This document shows positions 44,721 through 55,382 of a stretch of DNA of 64,000 bases, one piece after another. The stretch covers positions 372,001 to 436,000 of the forward strand of contig NW_026946360.1 in the NCBI RefSeq assembly GCF_035222275.1, given 5' to 3'. The position numbers were made by a program, and so were the translations under genes. The DNA comes from Podospora bellae-mahoneyi (Eukaryota > Ascomycota > Sordariomycetes > Sordariales > Podosporaceae). The notes beneath the pieces were generated by a model. That model saw nothing but the letters and a program-made list of their open reading frames with translations, was not told the origin of the DNA and ran no database searches. How positions within the stretch are numbered: position 1 is the stretch's first letter; each line of letters begins with the position of its first letter.

Positions 44721-47700
44721 TCATTTCATATCATTTCTCCGAAGGTCCTCCTTGCCTTTCCGGGGACGGAGAGTCCGGATAGTCATGAGACCGCCTATGG
44801 CGCCTGTGCTGGCTGGATCCTGAGACACATGCCTCTCGGTGCCAGTATCCTCGGTATCAAGCTCTTTCGGGGTCTTTTCGGCAGGAGCCTCTGTTGTAGT
44901 AGGCTCTTCACTCGCAGACTTGCTGGTGACCGGCTTCTTGCTAGGAGTCCGTTTGGAAGAAGAGAAAGAGTCGGAAGATGAACCCGCGTTACTCGGAATC
45001 AGACCAAACACAGAGCTTCTCAACCTTGTTGGGTATCTCCCCAGCTTCTCAGTTGTATCGAGTGCTGGTGGATTGTCCAAATCGAAGCCTTGGTTCTTGA
45101 GAACATCTGTGAGGTCATTCTCCTTCGATTCCCCAGCTTGTGGGTTCTGCTGTTGAATCTCCTTGTGGACTTCTCCGGCGGACTGTGGGGTCTGTTCGAT
45201 GGTATGGCCCGCTTCTTGGTTTCCACCATCAGACATCTCCTGGGATTTCTCTAGGGATTCGTGCCAAGGCTTCTCCTGGGTCTCCTGGTTTCTCTGTGTC
45301 CCCTGAGTCTCCCTAGTACTCTCTTGGAGTTTCTCCTGGATCTCCTCATTCTGTTGGCCCTGTCTCTGTGTCTGCTCGTCTTGAGACCGGGATACCTCAC
45401 CGCCCGTTGCTTTATGAGTGGCTAGATACACCTCATGCTCGGCGCGTGTCTGGGTTGGGATGTTGTTATCCAGGCTCTTTCCCTTGGGAGGGGATTGTGG
45501 AGTTGGCGCACCGGGATGCGTCGAGAACGGCGGGCCCAGCGCAGAGATGTAGGCCCAAAACAAAGAATCTGTCTCAAACTTCTCGCGGGTGTAAAAACCC
45601 CTGGACGACAGGAGTTCCTCAAAGCTCTCGCCCTTTGGGGCCATGGCTGGACTGCTGTGCCCGATGGTAGCTGACGAGTGGGTGACTTGTGACGACACTA
45701 TCTTGGAAGGAGAGGGCGTGGCTGCTTGAGAAGCCAGCCGGATAGTCTTCTTGACAGCCTGAGTCGTCGTCTTTGTGCTCTTTTTGGTTGTCTTCTCTCC
45801 GGTCCCGACAACCTCGGCCCCCGACGCGCAATTTGACGTGGCTTGATTTTCAACCACATTCTTCCTGCATTGTTCTGCCGGATTCACGGGGAGCCACATG
45901 ATCCCAGTGTCCTCTTCCAGCCATTTTCCACCGCCGAACGATCCGCCGGGTCGGTACTTGGTGTTGGGCAGGGCAGCTACATCAGAACGCTTCATAAAGC
46001 CACCCAGGCCGTTTGTAAACATGGTGTTGGCGTCTCCCCAGACACCCCCAGGCTGGCGTCTTCCCCTGACTGGTTTGTTTTTCTTCCCCTCATCATACTC
46101 CCCCCCATCGGAAAGATCCTCGACGGCGGGCGCAGATTTCCTTCGCAGACTGCGGCTTGTGCTGGAGCTAGCACGGGTGGATGATGTTTCGTCATTCACA
46201 CGACGCTTCTTGGGACCGACCTGGCTCTCCTGAGTCTGCCCTGCCTTTCTCTTGTTGGTCGCTCGAGCAACAGGAGCTACCGTATTGGCCGACTTCTTGA
46301 TTGCTGTGTTTGACCTCTTTCTCGGTTCAGCTGGCGCAGACCCGGCTGAGATAGCCCTCTTTCTCGACGGCAAAGATGCCCTGGATCTCCATTCCTGCTT
46401 GTTTTCCTGGATTTCGTCCTCATTGGTGAGAACAAAGTCGTTGTCACTGTCGTCGTCATCCGGAATTTGCTCTACACGCGTAGGGCGGGCCTTCAAGGGC
46501 CGCAGAATATCCTCTTCATTCTCTTCTGGCTCCGACTCTGACTCTGATGACGAAGTCCAGGTGTTCTGAAACTTGTTTCTCAACTTATCAACCTCCTTGC
46601 GCAACCTGGGATCTCGCTGCTGGATCTTGGGTCGGGAATAATTGAGAAGGGGTTCGCTGAAGCTTTCTTTCGGCGGTTGTGTGCTGGACGCTTGAGCATC
46701 CTTCTGTCTCATTTTGCCAACATGTCTAGCTTCCTCTAGACCAGTTTGTCTACCAAAGACCGGGATAGAATAGTTGCCTTGGAGATGGGAGAGTTGACCC
46801 GTGCCAGCTGAACGCCCTACATAACCAGCAGTGTGGTGCAGCGTCCCCCTTGATGGACGGGGCTGATCATATGTGCGATACAGCAAAGCCAGCTGGGTAG
46901 TGTTCATAAGTGGCATTTCAGTCCCACTGCCACTGGCGATGTTCCGCCTTGACAGCTCCCCGGATGAGACATGGTCCTGAGGGACATGGCCCATCCCGGA
47001 CGGGTAAGCAGCAATCTGGGAAGCAGCACGGAATGCGTGCACACACTGACGCGGATCAAATGCTTGGCTGCTTCGGTCACCACGACCATGACTAGGCATC
47101 TGCTGTAGGCGATGATCCATTGGTCCAGGGGCACGACCATGAGACACGAGACCTGCAGCATCGGGATGCTCTCTGTGGTTGCTGCCAGGTACTACTCGAC
47201 TGGATGCATGGCCAAAGGCCGGGCTCAAGGTGAGCTCCTGATGCATATCGATATCCAGGGGTTGTTGAGAGTGTGCGGGCGGCTGAGGATAGCGAGTCCG
47301 AATGATCATGGGCGGTTGTCTGAGCTCTTGGTCTTCTCCCATTGCCATTGCAAAATGAACGTTTGCTGGCTCACGGTAGCGGTCCGGTAGGCCCCACTGC
47401 GTCCCTCTGTCGTGGTAAATATGCTGATGCTGAGGCCCTTGAGGGAATTGAGGCTCGTCCTGCACTTGCAAATAACGCTGCCAGCCACCGTGTTGGGAAT
47501 GTCTAGGACTGCCAGGCATGCTTGGGGGAGGCATGCTAGCGAAGGGGTTGATGGGAACACCATAGCTTGGGTCCGGTAGAAAAGCTGGAAAATCATGCTG
47601 TGCAAAATTAACAGGCTGTGCTTGTTCGGCATTACGATAACCTGCATCCACGGAATGCGGTTGGTGTCCATGCAGTCCTGGACGGAAAGAAGCCGTGGTT

Positions 47701-49347
47701 GAACGAAGTGGGAGAGCAGGATTCCGAATCGGAGCGTCGGCAACAAAGGCATCATCAGCAAGATGATATTGGCCGGGAGGCTGCCGGGCAGATGGGGCGG
47801 GCTCTGGGTTGATGAGGAGTCTCCTTGGGTTGATTGTACCAGGCGGAGGATCAAGCCTGACCAGCATCTCTGGAGTTGACAGGCGTGGCGGGTGCTCTTT
47901 CTGCACCTCATCCCAGGTGCTGGCCATTTTGTCAAGCTCCTCCGAACAGAAGACTTTGAAATGGGGTGGTAGGTCTCTGAATCCATCTCCCCAGAAGTGG
48001 TTGAGCGAAATAGGGAACCGCCTACCAGCGCCAACGCCAACATATCCACCGAGATTGGAAGCAATGTCCCCAAAGCCCATGAAAGTCATGAAATCCTTTG
48101 CCAGTCGAATCTCTTTGGCGGTAAAATGGTCGGTGATAAGTGGAGCGTGGGTTTTGTTGTACTCGTCCATCCAGGTGAGATCAGCAGCATGCAAGTGTTT
48201 CTTGATCTCCTTGTCGAAATCATCAATCTTGCGTTGCTCTTCACCGACCAAGTTCATCAACTCGGTGGCCTCAGAAGCGCTCAGCCGAAACGTGCGGATG
48301 AACTGTACGAATGACATGCCAGTCTTGGTCATTTCATAGGTAATGATGTATTTCGCGCTGTCTGACAGACTCACCCAGTCGGGGGCTCTCTGGCCGAGTC
48401 TACGCAGCTATCACTCAAAGGTTAGTCTCTACAGTCTATATCTTCAGAAATGAAATACGTACATCAAAATTGCGCGTCTGGTTGCGCTCAACCTCCTCAG
48501 CCTTTCTCTTAGCGGCATCTCTGTCGATGTGTACAGTATAGGGCCGCCTTGATTGGGGCTGTGACTGCGAGACTCCCACCTCGGGAAGCGCATTGCCAGG
48601 CACCTCGGGGTGTGTCACAAACGGGTCCTCATGTGGAGATGCTGTATCAGGAGGTGACGGACTGATGTCAAAATGATACTCTGATGAGGTCCGAGTCCAG
48701 TCTCCGACATCGTCATGATCTCTATCTCGGGGATCCAGCCCAAAACTTGGCAGTTCCGGGTCCACTTGACTTGCCCCGGGCAAAATGGCATCAAGATCCG
48801 AATCATCGTGAGCCTCAGGTTGGTTTGCAGCAGCAATCCAGTCCTCGGCTGGTGCGGAATAGGCAAGGCGGCCCCGGTGGCCATGGTTCTGAATGGCGGG
48901 ATTGGGCTTTCCAGAGATGGTTGTTTGATCCCGGGTGATAGGGTTGATGGATGTATTCCTTGTTTGATGTGCTTGATCTTCTTTGTTGGCCTCGCTCTCA
49001 TGATCCTCTTCGTCCTGATAATCACCACTGCCGTCATGACCGGTGTCAGCGGAAACTGCGGGTTGGTGTTGAGAAAGGATCGTAACTCCCCTGATTTTCC
49101 GCTTCTCGTTGAGGATGGCACCAGAGGGGCCTGGGCCAGGGTGATTGAATGGCAAGGTAGGAAAGGCGCACTCTCGGGCCAACTGGTTGTCGAATTGGTA
49201 TACTGGGCGAGGAAAGTTCGAGTTGGGGTCGTCAGTTTGTGGCACCTGAGAACCGATGTAATTCTCCTCGCCTTCCCCGTCCGGGTCTCCAAACCGGGCT
49301 GGAGCCCTCCGCTCGGAAGTGGTGCGAAGCCGCATGCCTTCCGGCAT
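44721..49347 (-). CDS. Giant disordered orphan protein (1,523 residues)
   Basis: Two exons, 49347-48463 and 48407-44721, with a 55-nt intron (GTACGT/TAG). An in-frame TAG lies 9 bases before the ATG, so the start is firm unless spliced from upstream. The only compact part spans about residues 285-470 (SAKYIITYEMTKTGMSFVQF, FRLSASEATELMNLVGEEQR, then KDFMTFMGFGDIASNLGGYV); I do not recognise it. The rest is Gln/Pro/Ser-rich with a short conserved-looking block near 1010-1050 (GGGKWLEEDTGIMWLPVNP) and a Gln/Glu tandem-like run around 1235-1290 (EIQEKLQE, TQGTQRNQETQEK). Basic clusters (RKRSNTAIKKS, GPKKRRVND) suggest the nucleus. Function unknown; a chromatin or transcription role is a guess. 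Confidence 0.75.
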
Positions 49348-51164
49348 TGTTTGTGCCTATGCAGGGTACTTTCAGGTGGTTGATATGTGCAGGCGCTGAA
49401 CCGAACAATAGTTGATGACCCTGTTGAGCCAGAGAGATAGTACCGAAGGTAGCCGTTGGCTCTTTCCTGAAAGATGAGATCAATATTCAGACGAAAATAT
49501 TCTGTTGAGAGATAGACGTCATAAAACACCCATACTAGTCTTATGAATTACCTTTCAGACGAAAAGCAGATTGCCAGAAGTCGGCAAGATATCCTAGATC
49601 CTGCCAAATTGCCAGCAGGAGTGCTGACTAGAACAGGGCTGTGACTCCTGATAGATGTCAATAGGGATACACAGCAAGTACAAGATGTTTGTTTGCACAA
49701 CTTACAGACAATATGAGTCCAACTATGTGCTGCTTCTCAAAGCCAGACGACCTCGAAGGGCTTTCAGCAAGTTGCTGAAGTCGGTACAGAGAGGCCACCA
49801 GAACACTAGAGGTACTACAAAACCATAGTCGAGCTGGTTAGTAGCGGGTTTCTTTAGTCCCATCTTTGGGGCAGGCGACTCACTAAACCCAAGACTAGAA
49901 TTTCCAGATTTCAGACAAGCGACTTGCAAGACAACTCCGACTAATACAGGATCTGTTAGTAACTTAGAGATATCAAAAGCCAATACTAATTGACTTTTAG
50001 CGGACATAGTGGACTTACCAAGTGCACAAAAGGGCCAAAAGGTCGCAAAAAGTCGCAGAGACTCGCGAAAAGTCGAAAAGAATCTCCCAAAATGGGGTCT
50101 TTCGACTCGACTCAGAACGACTTGCCACAAGAAAACTGAAACCCAGACGATACGATTGGCAAGATGGAAGGCGATGTGGTTGACCAGACAGGAATAGCGA
50201 AAGGGATTGCAAGTTGATACTTTTCAACAATACAGTATTCTTGCTTGATCTGATAATTGGTAGTGGTGAAGAGAAGGTAAGGGAGGTAAGTGAGAGGAGA
50301 AACCAAGATTAATTCCTTGGGAAATTTACGTGGGCTCCAATATGGCAGGTGGATGGATCGGCCCCGCGCGTCCAGGACCCGCGTGTACAGTATTTTGGAA
50401 TTGCACGGAAAGCTCAAGTAAAGGAGGGCAGGCAGAGCAAAGTGGGTGGGAACACAATGTTGTGATCTCATGTTCCCTCTCAGCATTGCTGGCATCGATA
50501 TGGATGAGGCGACAAGGGACCCTGTAAGGGTGGATATATCTTCAGAGTGTCACTGTTGCTTAAGGCGGGCAGCGAGGGAAGAAAGCCAAGTATGTTCACT
50601 CAATGGGCTTGAGGAAAGAGGACTGTAGATGGAGTGTGGTCCGTGCGTGGTGGTTGTCGCTCAGGGGTTTATTTACATCGTCATCAAAACATCACGTAGA
50701 GGCCGAGATAGAGCAGGCAGGTTGCAAACCAGATACACTGTGCAGGGCTATAGACACATGAGATGGTCGTGATGGTGTAAATTTAGATAAGGCACAATAT
50801 CATAAGATACACAAATCAGGAGACCAAGAACTTGCTCTTCAGGGCTTGCAACCACCGCCGATTCCGTTGCTCGTGGGGCAGGCCAGCCGCAATGATTCAG
50901 AGGCAAAAACTCAACATAGAGTTTCCTTTTGATAGCCCGATAAAGCATATCTGGTATATTCAGACTGCCTTAGCTACCGGTCTTCTTGATCTGAAAGGGC
51001 AACAGAATCACAACGAGCGGTGCATGTTCAAACACCAGTTTGAAACTAGGACGTTGTTGACTTTAATCGCTGGTTAATTCAGCATCTTATGTGCTCTGAC
51101 AATACACTTGGGCATTCACTCTTGGAACCCCATGAAGCACTGAGCGCCATAACATCTATGCAAC
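49348..51164 (-). other. Upstream region with a stack of candidate introns
   Basis: On the minus strand, four consensus introns follow one another: 50018-49941 (GTAAGT, TTACTAAC, TTAG), 49883-49815 (GTGAGT, GCTACTAAC, TTTTGTAG), 49705-49648 (GTAAGT, ATTGAC, CAG) and 49551-49502 (GTAATT, CAG). The first two are multiples of three and lie within a 135-codon open frame; spliced, the frame stops soon after. This looks like a spliced 5' leader of the giant orphan gene or a small unrecognised gene. The stretch 50500-51160 holds nothing I can support. Confidence 0.45.
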
Positions 51165-52901
51165 TCAAAACTCCCATACCAACACAATGACAGAGTCCAC
51201 ATCCGACTTCTCCTCCTCTTTACTGCCAATTCCCTTCTCATTAACATACGCCTGCCAGACTTCCTTGCCATCATCACGCACTTCAGCGCTAACAAGTCGC
51301 CAGGTCTTGGTCTTTCCACCCCTCCAAGCTATTTTCTGGCCCTCACCAACCGACGACGTTGAATGGACGGCAATTTTGTCAGCCACTTCGCCTCCACCAC
51401 TTTTGTTTTGGAATCCTTTTTGCTGTGTCATCTTTTGGGAGGACATCTGAACCTCGATTCTGCGCGGGTAGGCTGTGATACTGTGCCCATTAATGAGAGC
51501 CCAATTGTCTGCGAACAAGAACCTTTGAAGGTAACATTCCTCGCCGCAAACATTGCTGACAAGATGACCTTTCGCTGAAAATTTGAAAGGATCCTTGTCC
51601 GCGCGCAAAACCAGCGGCCGGCCACTCATCCTCTGGCCTTGGCTTCCCTCACCAGGAAAATAGCCACCTCCACCCACAAGGACCTGCATCTTGAGGTATC
51701 TTTCTTGCTCCAAACACTTGTAAAGTGTCTTCCCCCAATTGCTGTCAGCCTTCACCTCATCATTCCCACCCTTCCCACCAGCCTGAAAGCACATCAACTG
51801 ACCAACTGTATCTAGTGCTGAAGGACTCATCACAATTGCCCCTCCTCCATATGTGATCTGCTTCCCATTTTCATCATCTGCCCAGTCCTCTTTCTCGGTC
51901 GGCAATCCCACAAACCACTCTCCTCCATCCTCAAATCTTGTATCCATTTCCCAAACCAAATTCCTCAAATTCGGTATGAACACCTTCTCATCCACTACCG
52001 CGAACCATCTTCTCGTCTTCCCAGCTCCAACCTCCCCCTTCCCAAACCTCGACATCAACAGCCTCTGAAACAACTGCGCATAGACACCCCCTTTATACCG
52101 ATCACTATCCTTCCCTTCCCTCTGCTCGACAACAAACACCGTCCCATCAATCCCAGCCTGCCACAACCTAGCCTTCACCTCCATAACCTCCGACTCAGTT
52201 GCCTTGCTCAACACCAATAGCAACCCCGCTCCATTTGACCTCCTCTTCTCCTTCCTCTCTCTCTCCGCACTATGGTTTGTCAAAAACCTCGCCCAGTCCC
52301 TCACAAGCCCAAAATCATCCCTCGACACCCTCTCATAATCCGACGCAATCCCAAACAACACCTCACCCGGGTCCCCTATGTCGTCCCTGGGCACGTCAAC
52401 CGGCACCTCCACCACCCCCGGAACCGGCAACCTCGTCTCTGGCTTCAACGTATCCCCGTTGTCGCTTCTTCCCTCCCCAGCAGCCGGCGGCGTCAAATCT
52501 ACCCTCGCAAACCCGTGCCCCTCCAAAAAACCCCTGCCTACCCTCCTAATCTTCCCCTCCCCCACCGCCCTCTCCTTGCTTTCCACAACCCTAACTCTCT
52601 TACTCAACACCGCCACCTCCCCTTGCAACCCAGGCAAGCCCCTTACATACTCTAGCATCTCCCTCCCAAGCTCCTCCCTGCTCTTGACAGGAACAAGCCC
52701 CTCCTCAGTCGTCTTCCAACCCGGTGAAGGTCCCTGCAACAGGTGATGACGATGTCCATCTCGTCCACGGGACCACGCCCTCCCAATTTGCATGATCATT
52801 ACCAGTGTCGTGCAGGCTATGCAAGCCAGCACTGTCAACCGCAGGATTCTGGTTCGGCCGTAGGAGACCGCCATGCGGGGGAGGCGGTGATGTGGCGCCA
52901 T
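51165..52901 (-). CDS. Fringe-like (GT31-type) glycosyltransferase, type II membrane
   Basis: Single exon, 578 residues. One membrane segment lies at about residues 19-40 (ILRLTVLACIACTTLVMIMQIG less its ends), after a short basic head, giving a type II Golgi topology. The catalytic-like region (about 270-400) has RRWFAVVDEKVFIPNLRNLV and ITYGGGAIVMSPSALD, the pattern of fungal fringe-like glycosyltransferases. The metal-binding DxD normally seen at the VVDEK position reads Asp-Glu-Lys here, so activity is uncertain. Late conserved cysteines are in VCGEECYLQRFLF. Donor and acceptor are unknown. A role in protein or wall glycan modification is inferred from family membership. Confidence 0.72.
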   Translation of the reverse strand: MAPHHRLPRMAVSYGRTRILRLTVLACIACTTLVMIMQIGRAWSRGRDGHRHHLLQGPSPGWKTTEEGLVPVKSREELGREMLEYVRGLPGLQGEVAVLSKRVRVVESKERAVGEGKIRRVGRGFLEGHGFARVDLTPPAAGEGRSDNGDTLKPETRLPVPGVVEVPVDVPRDDIGDPGEVLFGIASDYERVSRDDFGLVRDWARFLTNHSAERERKEKRRSNGAGLLLVLSKATESEVMEVKARLWQAGIDGTVFVVEQREGKDSDRYKGGVYAQLFQRLLMSRFGKGEVGAGKTRRWFAVVDEKVFIPNLRNLVWEMDTRFEDGGEWFVGLPTEKEDWADDENGKQITYGGGAIVMSPSALDTVGQLMCFQAGGKGGNDEVKADSNWGKTLYKCLEQERYLKMQVLVGGGGYFPGEGSQGQRMSGRPLVLRADKDPFKFSAKGHLVSNVCGEECYLQRFLFADNWALINGHSITAYPRRIEVQMSSQKMTQQKGFQNKSGGGEVADKIAVHSTSSVGEGQKIAWRGGKTKTWRLVSAEVRDDGKEVWQAYVNEKGIGSKEEEKSDVDSVIVLVWEF

Positions 52902-53697
52902 CTTGGTGGATGGGCAACTATCAAATTGATAATGATGTTTTAAAAGGATGAATAGCTTGGACGTAAGCGGTCAACCAGACAAGGCAAAGAATAACCGTGC
53001 TGCCGCCGCTGACGAAAAGAGGCCGGTAAGTGCATCAACGATCGGTAACCAGCAATTGGATGGGTATCATCTCGTAAGGCCAAATCATTGGCTGCGAGTG
53101 CGATGGGACTTTGTTTTGGCTACACTGCAGTTGAGTTGCAAAAGGCACGACGTCTGTCTCAGTAGGAAATTCTGCTCAGATTGAAAGGAATGGCTGTAAA
53201 AGTGAAGTCACTTGCTTTGTTTGACCTCGTGGCCGCTTCGAGCTTGGCATTATCAATGACGGAACGTTCCCCCCGTTTTGGGGAAATGGTCTTACAGTGG
53301 GCACCTCCTGAGCCAGGAAATCAGCCTGAACTTTGCAGAATCACGGGAAGAGCATGAAAGGGAGCACATAACGTACATAAAATCGTGTTGACAACTTTCA
53401 AGATTACCCTCCCGATTATAGCAGCTCGCTGCAGAATATCTATACCTCCAACCAGTTTCGCATAATAGCTTCAACACAGACAAAAAACAAACAGTCTCAA
53501 TTTCCTCATCACACAGATACCTCCACTTAGGCCTTCTCCTCTTCAAATACATCTGAGAGGGCACAAATTTCCATACATTGCCAAATGCCCAACATATGAA
53601 AGACAATCACTAACATGCTTCAGGATATTTGTAGCAGTCTGATATCCCCACCTCTCTCTGTGCAGTATCGCAAATACACGCCAAAAGGACCCGATAA
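52902..53697. other. Intergenic, no gene supported
   Basis: About 0.8 kb between two minus-strand genes. No supported feature. Confidence 0.5.
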
Positions 53698-54615
53698 CTA
53701 CTGCTTGTCCTGGCTCGGTTGCGACTGTGGTTGAACCGACATGACAAAATGGGCGGACGGATCAGGACATATCATCGGCGCTTTTTCTCCAATCCATGGT
53801 GCTGCTTGGGTCGTGTAGGACTCGGGCATGTTAGCCAGGACAATGGATTTGGCTTTCTGGTATCGTGCAAAGCAATCGCTGAGAATATCGTCGACGGTCT
53901 GGTGTTGCTCGACAATGCCCGTATCAAGGAGTTCCTGTCACCAAACTGGGTTAACCAAGGGCTCAAGACAGGCAAAGCGGCCACAAACCTTGAGAAAATC
54001 TTCAACCTTGACGAACTCAACTTTGTCCAAACGATAGCGATCAGGCAACCCACTGTTGTGCATAAGAGCGAGTATTCCAGCATCGACAGTGTTGATGGCG
54101 GCCAGCACAGTAACCGGGGTGCCGTCGGTCGTCTGGAACGAGCCAAGGGCTGTCAAAACAGCTCCAAGGATGATCTGAAGAAGCATGAGAAGCCAGCGCA
54201 GGACGCTCAGGATGTGATAAGAGTAGAAGTATTTGGTTCGCTGGGTGACGATATCTCGGTAGAGGCCTTCTGGAAGACCCTTCGGCGGCCAATACCAGGA
54301 AGAAGGGTGGACGACCTGGTGCGTTTCTCCCTCCCTGATTGCCCCGAGTCCATGAGCTACACGAGCCCACTCAGCTGGAGTCAAGAAGCGGTGCGGAATG
54401 TTTGTGCCTGGCTTTTGGCGTCCCTGTCCCTGTGGAGGTCTCGAAGTGACCGGGTTGCCACTTCCGGGACGGCCCGTAGCAACTGGGATGCCAGAGGGTT
54501 TGTCGGATTTGTAAAAGCTCTCGCCTGTTTCTGATCGCTGGTCGCCTTTCAGGCCGTGAAGACTCAGGCGACTGGGGTCTCTGGAGAGAGAGGCCATGCC
54601 TTGGGGAATGGACAT
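53698..54615 (-). CDS. Fungal SLATT-domain 2TM protein
   Basis: Two exons, 54615-53989 and 53934-53698, with a 54-nt intron (GTTTGT/CAG); 287 residues. The intron is a multiple of three, but contains an in-frame stop near its end, so it must be spliced. A disordered N-terminus is followed by two membrane segments at about 133-157 and 167-186, then ALMHNSGLPDRYRLDKVEFVK and a helical tail. This is the pattern of the fungal SLATT family (SMODS- and SLOG-associating two-transmembrane domain). In bacteria SLATT proteins are predicted membrane effectors of nucleotide-signal defence systems; a fungal role is not established. The frame is open to an ATG at 54687 (24 more residues); ATG 54615 or 54597 is favoured. 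Confidence 0.82.
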
Positions 54616-55372
54616 GGAAAGGAGGGGAAAATACGAAATATTAACAGAGTCCTGTTGGAGAGAATCAGCAAGTCGCCAAATGCCCAAAACAGCTGGTTAC
54701 AGCGGAGGTAGGAGGTCGAGTGTAGTCAAGAAACCAACCTCTGGCAATCAAATCAGTCGGGCGTGTCCATTTTGCCCAGGCATGTTTGTCAAGGACAGCT
54801 GGCGACGGAAACTGGACAAGAGGAAAGCGCGAAGAAGGGGCCATCTATCGCTTCGGAGCCGAGGAAGGGAAGTGAGACCGAAAGGGAAGGTTTCGAAGTA
54901 GGATATCGAAACACTACAGTTCAAAGGCGGCTCCTTCTAAGTCTCAGAGACTCAACAGACGGTCCAGCTTTTTGAGAAGCAACCACCAGCTGGCGGGAGA
55001 AGTTGCAGGCGCGTCATTGCATGATCTGATCTGAGGAGGCAGCATGAAACAAGCCCAGATCTGACAACTCATTTCCCAACCCGTTTTTAGCAGCAGTATT
55101 GGACCTGAGGTTAGAACTGAGGTCATCAAGCTTCTCGGTAAAGCAACTCTTTGGACTGCTTGCCATATGATGATGATGGCGACAGAGGCAGGAACCTTGA
55201 TGGCTGGTTAGAAAGGGGAAAGTGGGGTGGAGCTTGGAATCAAGGTGGGATGGCTCACCGCCTGGCAGAATCACAAAAATGTTGGTGGCTCAGGGTCCAG
55301 GCAAGTCTCTTGTCAGAGGAATAATGAATTGACAGGTCCGCTCGCGACTTACATGGCAGTAACTTGTCACCG
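54616..55372. other. Divergent promoter region
   Basis: About 0.76 kb between the SLATT gene (-) and TRM1 (+). It contains a short upstream ORF overlapping the TRM1 start. Confidence 0.5.
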
Positions 55373-55382
55373 ATGCGCCTGA
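55353..55382 (+). promoter_or_regulatory. Upstream ORF overlapping TRM1 start
   Basis: A nine-codon ORF (MAVTCHRCA, then TGA) starts 20 bases before the first TRM1 ATG and ends inside it, in another frame. Ribosomes that use it would skip the first TRM1 start. Confidence 0.5.

Noticed and set aside
55364-55372. Start three codons before the TRM1 ATG
   Set aside because: The codon is TTG; the first ATG is at 55373.
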